Origin: Clostridium zeae
Lineage (GTDB): Bacteria; Bacillota; Clostridia; Clostridiales; Clostridiaceae
Reading direction: 5' to 3'
DNA: 64,000 bases
Assembly (NCBI RefSeq): GCF_017312485.1
Contig: NZ_BMBA01000004.1
Coordinates: forward strand, 186,001 to 250,000
Part shown: in pieces, positions 51,228 through 60,586 of the stretch
Layout: each line of letters starts with the position of its first letter
Numbering within the stretch: the stretch's first letter is position 1
Notes under the pieces: generated by a model
Told to the model about the DNA's origin: nothing
The model's database searches: none
What the model saw: only the letters and a program-made list of their open reading frames with translations
Program-made: the position numbers and the translations under genes

Positions 51228-52580
51228 TTATTGGAAGTACAAAACATCTTTAAGATTTTGTACCTTATATCCATTATTTAAGAGTCTATATATAAATTCA
51301 AAATCCCATGCACCCTGCATTAAGTTATTAAAACCAGCTGTTTTATGAATTTGTTCGTATCTTATCATTAGAGTATTTATATTCACGCAGTTAAAACATT
51401 CGGTGATATAGGAGTCTTCGATCTTATCATCATATCGTATCATCGTTCCTTCTGGCTCATAATTTGTACCTACTGCACTGTACATGAAGTTATCCTTTAA
51501 AAACTCTACTTGTTTTTGTATTCTTTTTGGATGACTTAAGCCTTTGTCATGATGAAATGCTATATATTCCCCCCTGGATAGATAAGCTCCAATATTATAT
51601 GTCCAAGGAGAACAGACCTTTTTTGGAGGTTTAAAATATAATAAACCTTGTATACATTTATTCTTTGAGTTATTTCTATAACTTTTATACCAATTATTAA
51701 TTACTTCTTTTGAGTTGTCATTGGAACAATCATCAATTATGATAATTTCAATATTTGGATAGGTCTGTGCGCCAATACTCTTTAATGTATCGGAAATAGT
51801 TGATCCACTGTTTTTAATTGGAAGTACTATACTAACAAGATCATCAACAACTTTTCTCTTCTTGAGCACATTTATATCTTGTTTATGACGTATTTGACTA
51901 CTCATAGATCCTGTATGTTTTCTTACATAATGCAATTCCTCTTTTATATTTTCAATGATAAAATCATGATTTACTATATTATTCACAAAAAACATATCAT
52001 TGCCAACCGGAATGGCTTTAAAGCATCCTATAATCTCTTCCAGAATGGCAGCACGAAACATTAATGTACCATAAGCAACGCAATGTCTTAAATACTTTTT
52101 ATAATTTTTCTCTATATGATCTGAATTAAAGCTTAGCCAGCCACTTCCAGCCTTGCTTTCAAGAATATTATCTTTAAAAGTTCTAAATCCTGTGCCTACC
52201 ATAGCAGTATCTGGATGTTCTTCTAATAATTCCACCTGCTTCTTAATTTTTTCTGGATAGCTAACATCATCTGCATCATGTATTACAAGATATTCTCCAG
52301 ATGAAATCTGAAATCCAATATTGTAAGCCCAACCTGCTCCACAATTTCTTGGAAGTTTTAAATAAATAAAATTTGAAAATTTATATTTACACTTTTTATA
52401 CCATGAATTTACAAGTTCCTTTGTATTATCCTCTGAAGCATCGTCCATAATAATAAGCTCTATGTGAGGATATGTTTGTTTTTCAATTCCATTAAGAGCA
52501 TCTATTATAAAATGGCCATAATTATAAGTAGCAATTACAATACTTACAAGTCCAGGCTTTCTATCTGATAATTGCGTCAT
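51228..52580 (-). CDS. tandem GT2 glycosyltransferase
   Basis: A 450-residue protein with two family 2 domains. The first (about 10-220) has VSIVIATYNYGHF and IHDADD; the second (about 240-450) has VSIVLPIKNSGSTI and, at the metal motif, FHHDKG in place of DxD, so the second domain may be inactive or altered. Each also has the ED/NW-type NSWYKK and NNWYKS helices typical of spore-coat or S-layer glycosyltransferases. It precedes the GT2-GT4 fusion by 13 bp and has a sigma-K-like promoter. Confidence 0.88.
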   Translation of the reverse strand: MTQLSDRKPGLVSIVIATYNYGHFIIDALNGIEKQTYPHIELIIMDDASEDNTKELVNSWYKKCKYKFSNFIYLKLPRNCGAGWAYNIGFQISSGEYLVIHDADDVSYPEKIKKQVELLEEHPDTAMVGTGFRTFKDNILESKAGSGWLSFNSDHIEKNYKKYLRHCVAYGTLMFRAAILEEIIGCFKAIPVGNDMFFVNNIVNHDFIIENIKEELHYVRKHTGSMSSQIRHKQDINVLKKRKVVDDLVSIVLPIKNSGSTISDTLKSIGAQTYPNIEIIIIDDCSNDNSKEVINNWYKSYRNNSKNKCIQGLLYFKPPKKVCSPWTYNIGAYLSRGEYIAFHHDKGLSHPKRIQKQVEFLKDNFMYSAVGTNYEPEGTMIRYDDKIEDSYITECFNCVNINTLMIRYEQIHKTAGFNNLMQGAWDFEFIYRLLNNGYKVQNLKDVLYFQ

Positions 52581-52614
52581 CTCAACTTCCTCCTTCTACA
52601 ACTCTTTCTAATGA

Positions 52615-52641
52615 TAATATATGGATGCATTTATATATTGT
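52615..52641 (-). promoter_or_regulatory. sigma-K-like promoter for glycosyltransferase operon
   Basis: AC (52640-52641) on the minus strand, a 16 bp spacer, and CATATATTA (52615-52623) match the sigma-K consensus AC-N16-CATANNNTA. The start codon is about 35 bp further on. Confidence 0.5.
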
Positions 52642-52672
52642 GTATATTTACAAGATAATTTAAAACATTATC

Positions 52673-52698
52673 ACTAATAGTTCTTACTTCATATACTA
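52673..52698 (+). promoter_or_regulatory. sigma-K-like promoter for PseB-like operon
   Basis: AC (52673-52674), a 15 bp spacer, and CATATACTA (52690-52698) match the sigma-K consensus. It is divergent to the promoter at 52615-52641. Confidence 0.5.
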
Positions 52699-52728
52699 TA
52701 TTACTAACTTATGAAGGATGGATGTGAA

Positions 52729-53739
52729 ATGAATCTTAGTAATAAAAAAATTTTAATTACTGGTGGTACTGGTACCATTGGAAAAGCATTATTAAATAAA
52801 CTATTAAACTATGATATAAATCATATTTATATATTTAGCCGAGATGAACAAAAACAAGAAGCAGAACTTTATTATTTTAAACAAAATCCAAAGGTTAGTT
52901 TTATAATTGGTGATATAAGAGATTATTACAGTATAAACTCAGCTTTAAGAGGGATAGATATAGTTTTTCATACTGCTGCTATGAAAATTGTTGGTATTTG
53001 CGAAAATAATCCACATGAGGCTTTTATTACGAATGTTATCGGTACTCAAAATATCATCAAGAGCGCCACCTTAAATAATGTAGAAAAAGTCATATTTACC
53101 AGCAGTGATAAAGCTGCCAATCCTACTACTGTAATGGGTGTTGGAAAACTCTACAGTGAAAGGCTTATATCTCAAGCAAATTTCATTGCGGAAAATTCAA
53201 CAATTTTTACAACGGTACGTTTCGGAAATGTTTTTGGTTCTAGAGGCTGTGTTCTCGATTTATTTAAAAATCAAATAAAAAAACAAAACTACGTAACTGT
53301 TACTCATCCAGATATGACCCGGTTTATATGCACAATTGATGATGCAGTTGACCTTTTAATAAAAAGTAGTGAAATAGCAACTGGAGGAGAAATATTAATT
53401 AAAAAAATGCCAAGTATTCGCATAGTTGATCTTGCTGAAGTGTTAATCGAATATTTAGCTCCTATATATTCAAAAGATCCAAAAAACATTGAAATAAAGA
53501 TAACAAAGAAACTAGCTTCTGAAAAACTCTTTGAGGAACTTATTACAACTCATGAAGCCGAGAGGGCTTTTGAGTTTGATGACTATTACTCTATACTTCC
53601 TACCATTTTCCCAGATAAACAAAATATCTTTGATTTGGCAAAAGGCAAAGCAATATACGGAGAAATATCTTCAAACACTAGCATTAATCTTACAAAAGAA
53701 CAACTTTTAGATTTTCTTATTAAGAATAAATTAATATAA
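52729..53739 (+). CDS. UDP-sugar 4,6-dehydratase-like SDR (PseB/FlaA1/CapD type)
   Basis: A 336-residue extended SDR. The cofactor motif is ITGGTGTIGKAL (about residues 10-21), the catalytic block is SSDKAANPTTVMGVGK (about 128-143) in which Asp-Lys and Met-xxx-Lys replace Tyr-xxx-Lys as usual for inverting dehydratases, then VRFGNVFGSRG. It would convert UDP-GlcNAc to a 4-keto-6-deoxy sugar. The ATG 52729 follows GAAGGATGG; the longer frame from 52711 is unlikely. It pairs with the aminotransferase at 58102. Confidence 0.9.
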   Translation: MNLSNKKILITGGTGTIGKALLNKLLNYDINHIYIFSRDEQKQEAELYYFKQNPKVSFIIGDIRDYYSINSALRGIDIVFHTAAMKIVGICENNPHEAFITNVIGTQNIIKSATLNNVEKVIFTSSDKAANPTTVMGVGKLYSERLISQANFIAENSTIFTTVRFGNVFGSRGCVLDLFKNQIKKQNYVTVTHPDMTRFICTIDDAVDLLIKSSEIATGGEILIKKMPSIRIVDLAEVLIEYLAPIYSKDPKNIEIKITKKLASEKLFEELITTHEAERAFEFDDYYSILPTIFPDKQNIFDLAKGKAIYGEISSNTSINLTKEQLLDFLIKNKLI

Positions 53740-53751
53740 GGGGGTGATATT

Positions 53752-54699
53752 GTGAATATACTTGTAACAGGTGGCTCAGGGTTTATTGGAAGATGGGTAG
53801 TAAAACGACTTGCAGAGGACAATCATAGTATATGGATACTAGATAACCTTTCAAATAGTTCAATGAATAATTTAAAAGATTTACAAATTATTTATCCTGA
53901 TATTACCTTCATTGCTGGAAGCATTACGGATAACCATCTTCTTAAAAGCCTTTTCGCTAATAAATTTAATATATGTTATCACCTTGCAGCTTCAATTAAT
54001 GTTCAAGATAGTATTGATGACCCAAAAAACACCTTTGAAAATGATGTAATAGGAACCTTCAATGTTCTTGAGCAATGCAAACTAAATAAGACAAAGTTTG
54101 TGTATATGAGTACTTGCATGGTATACAGTAAAGCTTTGAATAAAGAAGGCATTTCTGAAAGTCACCCTACATGTCCAGCTTCTCCTTATGCAGCTGCTAA
54201 ATTGGCTGGGGAACAGCTAGCCTTATCCTATTACTATGCTTATGGTCTTCCAGTAGCTATTCTTCGACCCTTTAACACCTTTGGACCATATCAGAAACAA
54301 AATAGTGAAGGTGGGGTAATTTCAATCTTTATTAATAAAAAACTTATGAATGAAACACTATCTATATATGGTGATGGCAGCCAAACAAGAGACTTTTTAT
54401 ATGTTACTGATTGCGCTGATTTTGTAGTAGAGGCAGGTTACTCTGAAAACACAAATGGTAAAGTGTTAAACGCTGGTGGTGGTACTGATATCTCAATTAC
54501 GGAATTAGCAAAACTAATCGCTGATGAAACAGGAAATATTAAATATATAACTCATATTCACCCCCAAAGTGAAATACAGAAGTTATTGTGCGATGCACGA
54601 TATAGTCAGAAGCTTCTTGGTTGGAAACCTAAAATATCTCTGATTGAAGGTATAACACGAACAGAAGAGTTTTTAAAACTCAATGCTGATTGGAGGTGA
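53752..54699 (+). CDS. NAD-dependent sugar epimerase/dehydratase
   Basis: A 315-residue extended SDR of the GalE/RmlB superfamily. The start is GTG behind GGGGGTGAT. NAD-binding is ILVTGGSGFIGRWVV (about residues 3-17), the catalytic Ser/Thr is in YMSTCMVYS, and Tyr-Lys is in SPYAAAKLAGEQ (about 145-156). FGPYQ and GDGSQTRDFLYV are typical substrate-loop motifs. It lies 12 bp after the dehydratase-like gene, so it likely modifies the same or another nucleotide sugar of the cassette. Confidence 0.9.
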   Translation: MNILVTGGSGFIGRWVVKRLAEDNHSIWILDNLSNSSMNNLKDLQIIYPDITFIAGSITDNHLLKSLFANKFNICYHLAASINVQDSIDDPKNTFENDVIGTFNVLEQCKLNKTKFVYMSTCMVYSKALNKEGISESHPTCPASPYAAAKLAGEQLALSYYYAYGLPVAILRPFNTFGPYQKQNSEGGVISIFINKKLMNETLSIYGDGSQTRDFLYVTDCADFVVEAGYSENTNGKVLNAGGGTDISITELAKLIADETGNIKYITHIHPQSEIQKLLCDARYSQKLLGWKPKISLIEGITRTEEFLKLNADWR

Positions 54700-54704
54700 C
54701 ATAT

Positions 54705-56099
54705 ATGAAGTCCTTTCGTATTGTAATACTAGCAGACAGCAGTAAACCTACTGTAGCAGTAAATACACAATTGCTCCGTACCCTACTCAACCGTATTAAG
54801 GGATTGTCACCGCAGCCGAAATTTACAATTTTTACAGGAGATATGGTATATGGTGGAGCTAACGTAAGTGAGCAATTAGAAGATTGGAAGAAATTAATTG
54901 AGGACTACTATCCTATTACTATGCTCTATCCAGTACTCGGAAGTCATGAAAATAATGAAACTGCTTTCAGTAATGCCTTTTCTCACCTTCCTAATGAACA
55001 GTTACAAGGCTATAAACGAACTGTATACTACTTTGATTATGAAAGTGCTCGCTTTATCGTTTTAAACTCAAATCGAAGAGGTTCAAATCGCAGCTATGCC
55101 ATTGACGCAAAACAACGTGCCTGGTTAAAAAGCACACTAGATGGCAGTGATAAAAAATATAATTTTGTGTTTTTCCATGTTCCTGCTTTTCCTGTTGGAC
55201 CTCACTACGGAGAAAGCCTAGATGGGAGTCAAGAAGATCGTAATGCTTTATGGTCTATTCTTGATTATTATAATGTAACAGCGGTATTTGTAGGTCATGA
55301 ACACCATTACTGCCGCCGTCTTATAGATAAATCTTTTGATACCAATAGTCTTCAAATACAAAATTCCATTTACCAAATAACTACCGGCGGTGCAGGTTCT
55401 TCATTAAATGCATACATTACTGATATAAAAAATGCTATCGTTGGTCCTCTTGCGATATATCATTATTGTGTTTTAGACATAAATGATAGTGGAGTTTCCC
55501 TGAAAGTATATGATAAAGAAAATAACCTTATTGATAGTTGCTCTATATACTCGCCTACTGAAGGTCCTGCTTCTAATACTATAGAAGATGTATTAATTCC
55601 TAGGGGTTCATCATGGATGTATTTTGATGAGGGTTCTGACCTAGGAACTTCCTGGAGAGAGCTTAATTTTGACGATTCTTCATGGCCTTCTGGACTTGCT
55701 GAACTAGGTTATGGAGATGGCGGTGAAGCTACAGTTATGAGTTATGGACCTAATGTTTACAAAAAATATATAACAACTTATTTTAGAAAACATTTTACTG
55801 TTGATAATACATCAATATATAAAAGTTTGGTGCTTCAAATTCAAAGGGATGATGGAGCTGTTGTATATCTAAATGGTAAGGAGGTATATAGAACTAATAT
55901 GCCTTATGGTATAATTAAATACAACACTTTAGCCGTCAAAGCTCTAAATGGGATTGATGAGATTTCTTTTGAAAGCACTATAATTGATACAAGTTTTCTT
56001 AAAAACGGAGATAACGTAATAGCTGTAGAAATTCATCAAGCAAGCCATTCTAGTTCTGATATAAGTTTTGATTTTCAACTACTTAGGGATAAAAGTTAA
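54705..56099 (+). CDS. calcineurin-like metallophosphoesterase with C-terminal beta domain
   Basis: About 464 residues. Metal ligands of the calcineurin fold appear as ILADSS, FTGDMVYGG (about 45-53), LGSHENN (about 83-89), FFHVPAFP and FVGHEHHYCR (about 195-205). Residues about 290-464 form a beta-sandwich (SSWMYFDEGSDLGTSWRE...VVYLNGKEVYRTNMP) of the kind found as a carbohydrate-binding module. No signal peptide. The ATG at 54705 has GGAGGTGA; the previous gene's stop lies inside that site. An unusual member for a glycan cluster; its substrate is unknown. Confidence 0.85.
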   Translation: MKSFRIVILADSSKPTVAVNTQLLRTLLNRIKGLSPQPKFTIFTGDMVYGGANVSEQLEDWKKLIEDYYPITMLYPVLGSHENNETAFSNAFSHLPNEQLQGYKRTVYYFDYESARFIVLNSNRRGSNRSYAIDAKQRAWLKSTLDGSDKKYNFVFFHVPAFPVGPHYGESLDGSQEDRNALWSILDYYNVTAVFVGHEHHYCRRLIDKSFDTNSLQIQNSIYQITTGGAGSSLNAYITDIKNAIVGPLAIYHYCVLDINDSGVSLKVYDKENNLIDSCSIYSPTEGPASNTIEDVLIPRGSSWMYFDEGSDLGTSWRELNFDDSSWPSGLAELGYGDGGEATVMSYGPNVYKKYITTYFRKHFTVDNTSIYKSLVLQIQRDDGAVVYLNGKEVYRTNMPYGIIKYNTLAVKALNGIDEISFESTIIDTSFLKNGDNVIAVEIHQASHSSSDISFDFQLLRDKS

Positions 56100-56131
56100 C
56101 AGATCAGCCCTAAATGCAATACTAAATATGT

Positions 56132-56176
56132 AAAAACACGGAAGAGATCAATTAATACTTGTATTCTTCCGTGTTT
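56132..56176. terminator. bidirectional terminator between convergent genes
   Basis: A 12 bp stem AAACACGGAAGA (56134-56145) with its complement (56165-56176), between the convergent phosphoesterase and deacetylase genes. Confidence 0.8.
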
Positions 56177-56223
56177 CAAAATATCTTAAAGCAGCAATTT
56201 TCTTATTATTATACTGTAATTTA

Positions 56224-56907
56224 TTAGATAACTACCTTCCTTATTAATTCAAAAGCTTCTGCGTAACTGCACCCAATAACTGTGCCCCATCTTTTAGCAG
56301 CCACCTCCAATCCTTCTAAGGAACGAGGATGCGGGTATTCTCGTAACTCTGATTTATAACATTTCATTGATTCGAGTTTATCCTTTAGTGTATTTTCAAT
56401 ATTTACGAAATAATTAGGTGTAAATTTATCTTCGTTTAGAAAATTCCATTCTGTAGCAGACAAGGTTTCAAAACAGTATATTTCTTTTACTGGGCACTCT
56501 GCCATAGGTCTTGTAGCTGTTTGAACCGCTTTAAAGGTTATTCGGTGGTCAATATTCAAATCTCCATAATGATGTGTGAATATAATAGACGGCTTAATTT
56601 GAGAAACATACTTTTCAACTAATTTTACAATATTCAAGAAACCTTCTTTGTCAAAGCTGTTATCAATAAGCTGACAAAAGAAAGTTTCTTTATATCCTAT
56701 AAGTTTATTTGCTGATAAACTATCTTGAAGTCTTGTCTTAATTTCTTCCATTACTTCGGTACTCATCTTGTCATGCCTTGAAGTAGTGCCATCAGATAAA
56801 ATTAATGAATACACTTCATTTCCTTCTTTAATAAGCCTTCTGATTGTCCCACCGCATCCTAAAATTTCATCATCTGGATGTGCTGCTATTACTAAAATTT
56901 TTTCCAT
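56224..56907 (-). CDS. PIG-L family deacetylase
   Basis: A 227-residue LmbE-like N-acetyl-sugar deacetylase. The zinc motif is AAHPDDEILGCGG (about residues 8-20; AHPDDE gives the His, Asp and catalytic Asp). The third ligand is in FTHHYGDLNIDHR (about 110-122). Relatives deacetylate GlcNAc-type glycolipids or bacillithiol precursors. It is the only gene of this block on the minus strand, between two convergent or divergent operons. A sigma-K-like sequence lies about 70 bp upstream (56981-57008). Confidence 0.92.
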   Translation of the reverse strand: MEKILVIAAHPDDEILGCGGTIRRLIKEGNEVYSLILSDGTTSRHDKMSTEVMEEIKTRLQDSLSANKLIGYKETFFCQLIDNSFDKEGFLNIVKLVEKYVSQIKPSIIFTHHYGDLNIDHRITFKAVQTATRPMAECPVKEIYCFETLSATEWNFLNEDKFTPNYFVNIENTLKDKLESMKCYKSELREYPHPRSLEGLEVAAKRWGTVIGCSYAEAFELIRKVVI

Positions 56908-56980
56908 TACAATTCCTCCTGTATTCTACATAACACAATAAAATATATGATTTAAAATAATTTTGAGTAAGTTATAACAT

Positions 56981-57008
56981 TAGTCTATGCACATTAAATT
57001 TATTAAGT
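56981..57008 (-). promoter_or_regulatory. possible sigma-K-like promoter for PIG-L gene
   Basis: On the minus strand AC (57007-57008), a 17 bp spacer and CATAGACTA (56981-56989). The spacing is 1 bp longer than ideal, so this is a weak call. Confidence 0.35.
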
Positions 57009-57118
57009 ACTATACTATATTGATAGAAGTAATATAGCTTCAGTTGTATTATTTGTAGCTAATTTGGGGTGTAACTTACCTTTAGGTTTTTTTACACATC
57101 ATAAAGGAAGGATTTATT

Positions 57119-58087
57119 ATGACACAGTATAACATTTTAGTTACCTCTATTGGAGGTGACTTAGGTCAAGCAGTTTGCAATGCCTTACGAAATACAAACT
57201 ATAATATAAAAATTTGGGGAACAGACTGTAGAAACTATGCGCTACACCCTCTATTTTGTGATAGTTTTCATATTATTCCTAAAGCTGAAAGCTTATCATT
57301 TACAGAATTAATAAATGAGTTTTCTATTCATAATTCAATTGACCTGATTTATGTTTGTAGTGAACAAGAGCTTTTATATATCTGCGATCATTTTAATGAA
57401 CTTGATGATGAAATACGTTGTCGTATTGCCATTCCTCCACTGCAGGTAATCAACATTTGTCGCAATAAATATAAAACAATTGAATTTTTAAAAAATAACA
57501 ACTTCCCCTACCCATACTCAGTCTTATATAATGAATCAACACCAGAAGAAGAACTATTAAAAGATTTTAAATATCCTCTTGTATTAAAAAAAGCTTCTGA
57601 TTGTGGCTCAAAACATCTTCACATAATTCAAAACCGTAAAGATTTTGAGGATATTACTAATCTAGACGACAGCTTCATGCTTCAAGAGCATATTGCTGGA
57701 ACTGAGTATACTAACGGAGTGTATAAAGATTCTTTTAGCAATGAAATATATATTATTACCCTTGAAAGAACTATAAAAGATGGAATGAGCTATGAAGTAA
57801 AGGTAATCTTTGATAAAGAAATAGAAGAACTCTGTAAAAGAGTTGCAGAAAAACTAAATATAACTGGCTCCATTAATATTCAACTACGGAAACAGAATGG
57901 TTCTGAGCCCTTTATTTTTGAAATTAATCCCAGATACTCTAGTACCGCCTTTATGAGAGCACAATTTGGATTTAATGATGTTATATATGCTTTTGAAAAT
58001 ATTGTTCTTAAGAAATCTATTACTCCACCTATTATAAAAACAGGTGAAGCTTACCGATATTTAACAGAATATTATAAATTTTATTAA
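57119..58087 (+). CDS. ATP-grasp enzyme (carbamoyl-phosphate-synthase-like)
   Basis: A 322-residue ATP-grasp ligase. The first about 110 residues are a Rossmann-like pre-grasp region (ILVTSIGGDLGQAVCNAL), followed by the grasp fold: LVLKKASDCGSKHLH for the nucleotide loop (about 155-170), MLQEHIAGTEYT, and the metal-binding FEINPRYSSTAFMRA (about 272-286). It heads the operon ATP-grasp, aminotransferase, small protein, GT2. Ligation of an amino acid or acyl group to the amino sugar is plausible; the real substrates are unknown. Confidence 0.87.
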   Translation: MTQYNILVTSIGGDLGQAVCNALRNTNYNIKIWGTDCRNYALHPLFCDSFHIIPKAESLSFTELINEFSIHNSIDLIYVCSEQELLYICDHFNELDDEIRCRIAIPPLQVINICRNKYKTIEFLKNNNFPYPYSVLYNESTPEEELLKDFKYPLVLKKASDCGSKHLHIIQNRKDFEDITNLDDSFMLQEHIAGTEYTNGVYKDSFSNEIYIITLERTIKDGMSYEVKVIFDKEIEELCKRVAEKLNITGSINIQLRKQNGSEPFIFEINPRYSSTAFMRAQFGFNDVIYAFENIVLKKSITPPIIKTGEAYRYLTEYYKFY

Positions 58088-58101
58088 AGAAGGTGAAGAT
58101 A

Positions 58102-59268
58102 ATGAAGCATCCCTATATACCCTATGGACGTCAATATATTGATGAAGAAGATATTCAAGCAGTAGTAGAAGTATTAAAAAGTGATTATCTAACCACTGGA
58201 CCAAAAATTCATGAATTTGAAAAAAAGGTAGCAGATTATGTAGGATGCAAATATGCTGTTTGTATAGCAACTGGAACTGCTGCTCTGCATGCAGCCTGTT
58301 ATGCCGCTAATATTAGTACTGATGACGAGGTTATTACTACACCTATGACCTTTGCTGCTACTTCTAATAGCATCATTTACCTTGGAGGAAAACCTGTATT
58401 CGCTGATATTGATCCGCATACCTATAATATAGATCCTTTAGAAATAGAAAAAAAGATTACAAATAAGACTAAAGCAATTATAGCAGTGGATTTTACAGGT
58501 CAGCCAGCAGAACTATTTAAGATTAAAGATTTAGCTCAAAGACATAATTTAATTTTTATTGAAGATGCAGCCCACAGTCTTGGTGCTGAGATAATGGATT
58601 TAAAGGGAACCTGGCATAAGATTGGAAGCATAGCCCACATGACTACCTTTTCCTTTCATCCTGTAAAACACATTACAACAGCTGAAGGAGGAATGATTTG
58701 TACAAATGATCCTAAGCTCTATGAAAAGCTCACTCTATTTAGAACCCACGGTATTACGCGTTCTCCAGAACTTCTTATGGATAAATTTCATGGCAAATGG
58801 TATTATGAGCAGCAGCTCTTAGGCTACAATTATCGTTTAAGTGACTTGCAAGCTGCCTTAGGAATTTCTCAACTAAATAAGCTGGATAGCTTTATTAAAA
58901 GAAGACGTGAAATAGCTGCTCTATATGATAAAGCCTTCTCAGAAAGCACTTTTAAAAATAAAATTACTATCCCTTATCAAGCTTCACATACGAAATCTTC
59001 CTATCATATATATACTTTAAAATTTAATCTTTCGGCTATAGGAAAAAGTAGAGAAGAGATATTTAATAAACTTTCAGATTTAAACGTTGGAGTAAATGTT
59101 CATTATATTCCAGTATACTATCATCCCTATTATAAGTCTCTAGGGTATTCAAAAGGACTTTGTCCAATTGCAGAAAAGTTATATGAGGATATAATCACAA
59201 TCCCACTTTATCCTGGCATGTCAAACGAAGATGTTAATTATATTATAAAAAGTATAAAGGAAGTGTAG
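58102..59268 (+). CDS. DegT/DnrJ/EryC1 sugar aminotransferase (PseC-like)
   Basis: A 388-residue PLP aminotransferase transferring an amino group to a 4-keto sugar nucleotide. The start of the protein, YIPYGRQYIDEEDIQAVVEV, and SDYLTTGPKIHEFEKKVADY closely follow PseC. The PLP Lys is in FSFHPVKHITTAEGG (about residue 185). The ATG 58102 after AGAAGGTGA is preferred to a GTG at 58093. With the PseB-like dehydratase it gives the first two steps to a UDP-4-amino-4,6-dideoxy sugar. Confidence 0.92.
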   Translation: MKHPYIPYGRQYIDEEDIQAVVEVLKSDYLTTGPKIHEFEKKVADYVGCKYAVCIATGTAALHAACYAANISTDDEVITTPMTFAATSNSIIYLGGKPVFADIDPHTYNIDPLEIEKKITNKTKAIIAVDFTGQPAELFKIKDLAQRHNLIFIEDAAHSLGAEIMDLKGTWHKIGSIAHMTTFSFHPVKHITTAEGGMICTNDPKLYEKLTLFRTHGITRSPELLMDKFHGKWYYEQQLLGYNYRLSDLQAALGISQLNKLDSFIKRRREIAALYDKAFSESTFKNKITIPYQASHTKSSYHIYTLKFNLSAIGKSREEIFNKLSDLNVGVNVHYIPVYYHPYYKSLGYSKGLCPIAEKLYEDIITIPLYPGMSNEDVNYIIKSIKEV

Positions 59269-59271
59269 TGT

Positions 59272-59664
59272 ATGGATTACCAAATAAATCGCTTTGTTAT
59301 TGATGTTCCAAACGGTGATGAAAAATCAAGTGTTGATCAATTAGACATGGACTTTTTCTTACAATGTGACTATAGAAAAGTAATACTTGGAACAGTCCGT
59401 TTTCCTGATGGAAAACCTGCCCCTTGCTCTGTAGTTAAGCTTTTCAAATTAAAGCGTGCTACTGCTGACCCTGAAACAACTCCTGATTTAGAACCTATTG
59501 GTCACGCTATAGCAGATGAAAACGGCCAATTTCTTTTAGGACCTGTATATCCTGGAGATAAGCTTGTATTGAAGGTATTATATCTCGATTGTTTCATAAA
59601 AAAATCTTCAACAGAAACTGTCAAAACTACACGTGAACCTGAAGATTATAATTTTCAAGAGTAG
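59272..59664 (+). CDS. hypothetical protein with carboxypeptidase-regulatory-like fold
   Basis: A 130-residue soluble protein. Its centre (about residues 38-110) reads ILGTVRFPDGKPAPCSVVKLF...IADENGQFLLGPVYPGD, the pattern of small CarboxypepD_reg/CNA-B-like beta sandwiches. There is no signal peptide or anchor. It is tightly packed between the aminotransferase (3 bp) and a GT2 gene (6 bp), so it belongs to the glycan operon. It may be a structural or carrier protein that receives the glycan; this is a guess. Confidence 0.75.
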   Translation: MDYQINRFVIDVPNGDEKSSVDQLDMDFFLQCDYRKVILGTVRFPDGKPAPCSVVKLFKLKRATADPETTPDLEPIGHAIADENGQFLLGPVYPGDKLVLKVLYLDCFIKKSSTETVKTTREPEDYNFQE

Positions 59665-59670
59665 GTTACT

Positions 59671-60564
59671 ATGGACAATATAAAAAAATATGAAGTAGCT
59701 ATAGTTATTCCATGTAAAAATGAAGGTATTTATATTAAACAAACCTTGGAGTTTTTATTTAAAACTGAAGCGAAAAATATATCAAATATATTTATTATTG
59801 ACGATGGCTCAAATGATAATTGCTGTGAGTTTTTAAAAAATCCTTTTAACAAATACCCAAATGTAACGTTAGTTAAAACAAAGGGCATAGGAGCGTCAGC
59901 AGCAAGAAATCTAGGTGCAAGTTTTGCACCACTTGCAAAAATATTAGTCTTTTGCGATGCCCACATTACTATGCAACCAAACTGGCTTAACACACTATTG
60001 AATGCTTTTAATAATAAAGAGGTAAGTGTAGTATGCCCAGGTATTGGACATTTTTCTCCAGATAGCCCTGTAGGCTATGGTCAAACCTGGAATGAAAAAT
60101 TTGAAACATATTGGTTGAAAAAATCGATGAACATTAAAGAAGTTCCACTAGCTCCAGGTGGATGTATGGCTATAAGAAAAGAGGTCTTTGACGCAGTAGG
60201 AGGATTTGATCATGGCTTCCATAGTTGGGGCTTTGAAGATATAGAACTATCAGTAAAGCTTTGGCTTTTTGGATATAAAATTTTTGTACATCCTGATGTT
60301 AAAATTGGTCATAAATTCAGAAAAATACAACCATATAATGTTGATTTAACTGAATTTCATTATAATAAATTACGTATGGCCTTTAGCCATTTTAATGAAA
60401 ATAGAATCCGTAAATTAATGGAGCCCCTGCATGATTATTCTAACTTTGAAACTATTTTGAATAAAATAGCAGCAAGCGATACTTATGATCAGCGTACGGA
60501 ATATTTTAAGCGCCGTTTACATGATGATGATTGGTTCTTTGATAAATTTAATATACCATTCTAA
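59671..60564 (+). CDS. family 2 glycosyltransferase
   Basis: A 297-residue GT-A enzyme. The nucleotide-binding strand is VAIVIPCKNEGIYI (about residues 8-21), the second acidic motif FIIDDGSND (about 44-52), and the metal motif FCDAHIT (about 91-97, DxH). Downstream APGGCMAIRKEVFDAVGGFD and GFEDIELSVKLW (ED-type) form the acceptor site typical of polypeptide GalNAc-transferase-like and mycofactocin-type GT2s. It is in the operon with the aminotransferase. Glycan and donor are unknown. Confidence 0.9.
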   Translation: MDNIKKYEVAIVIPCKNEGIYIKQTLEFLFKTEAKNISNIFIIDDGSNDNCCEFLKNPFNKYPNVTLVKTKGIGASAARNLGASFAPLAKILVFCDAHITMQPNWLNTLLNAFNNKEVSVVCPGIGHFSPDSPVGYGQTWNEKFETYWLKKSMNIKEVPLAPGGCMAIRKEVFDAVGGFDHGFHSWGFEDIELSVKLWLFGYKIFVHPDVKIGHKFRKIQPYNVDLTEFHYNKLRMAFSHFNENRIRKLMEPLHDYSNFETILNKIAASDTYDQRTEYFKRRLHDDDWFFDKFNIPF

Positions 60565-60586
60565 TTATATATTCGGAGGTGAAGTA

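Noticed and set aside
60485-60586. Longer start for the 63-residue protein, overlapping the GT2 gene
   Set aside because: No Shine-Dalgarno at 60485, whereas GGAGGTGA precedes the TTG at 60587; the extra residues come from the GT2 frame.
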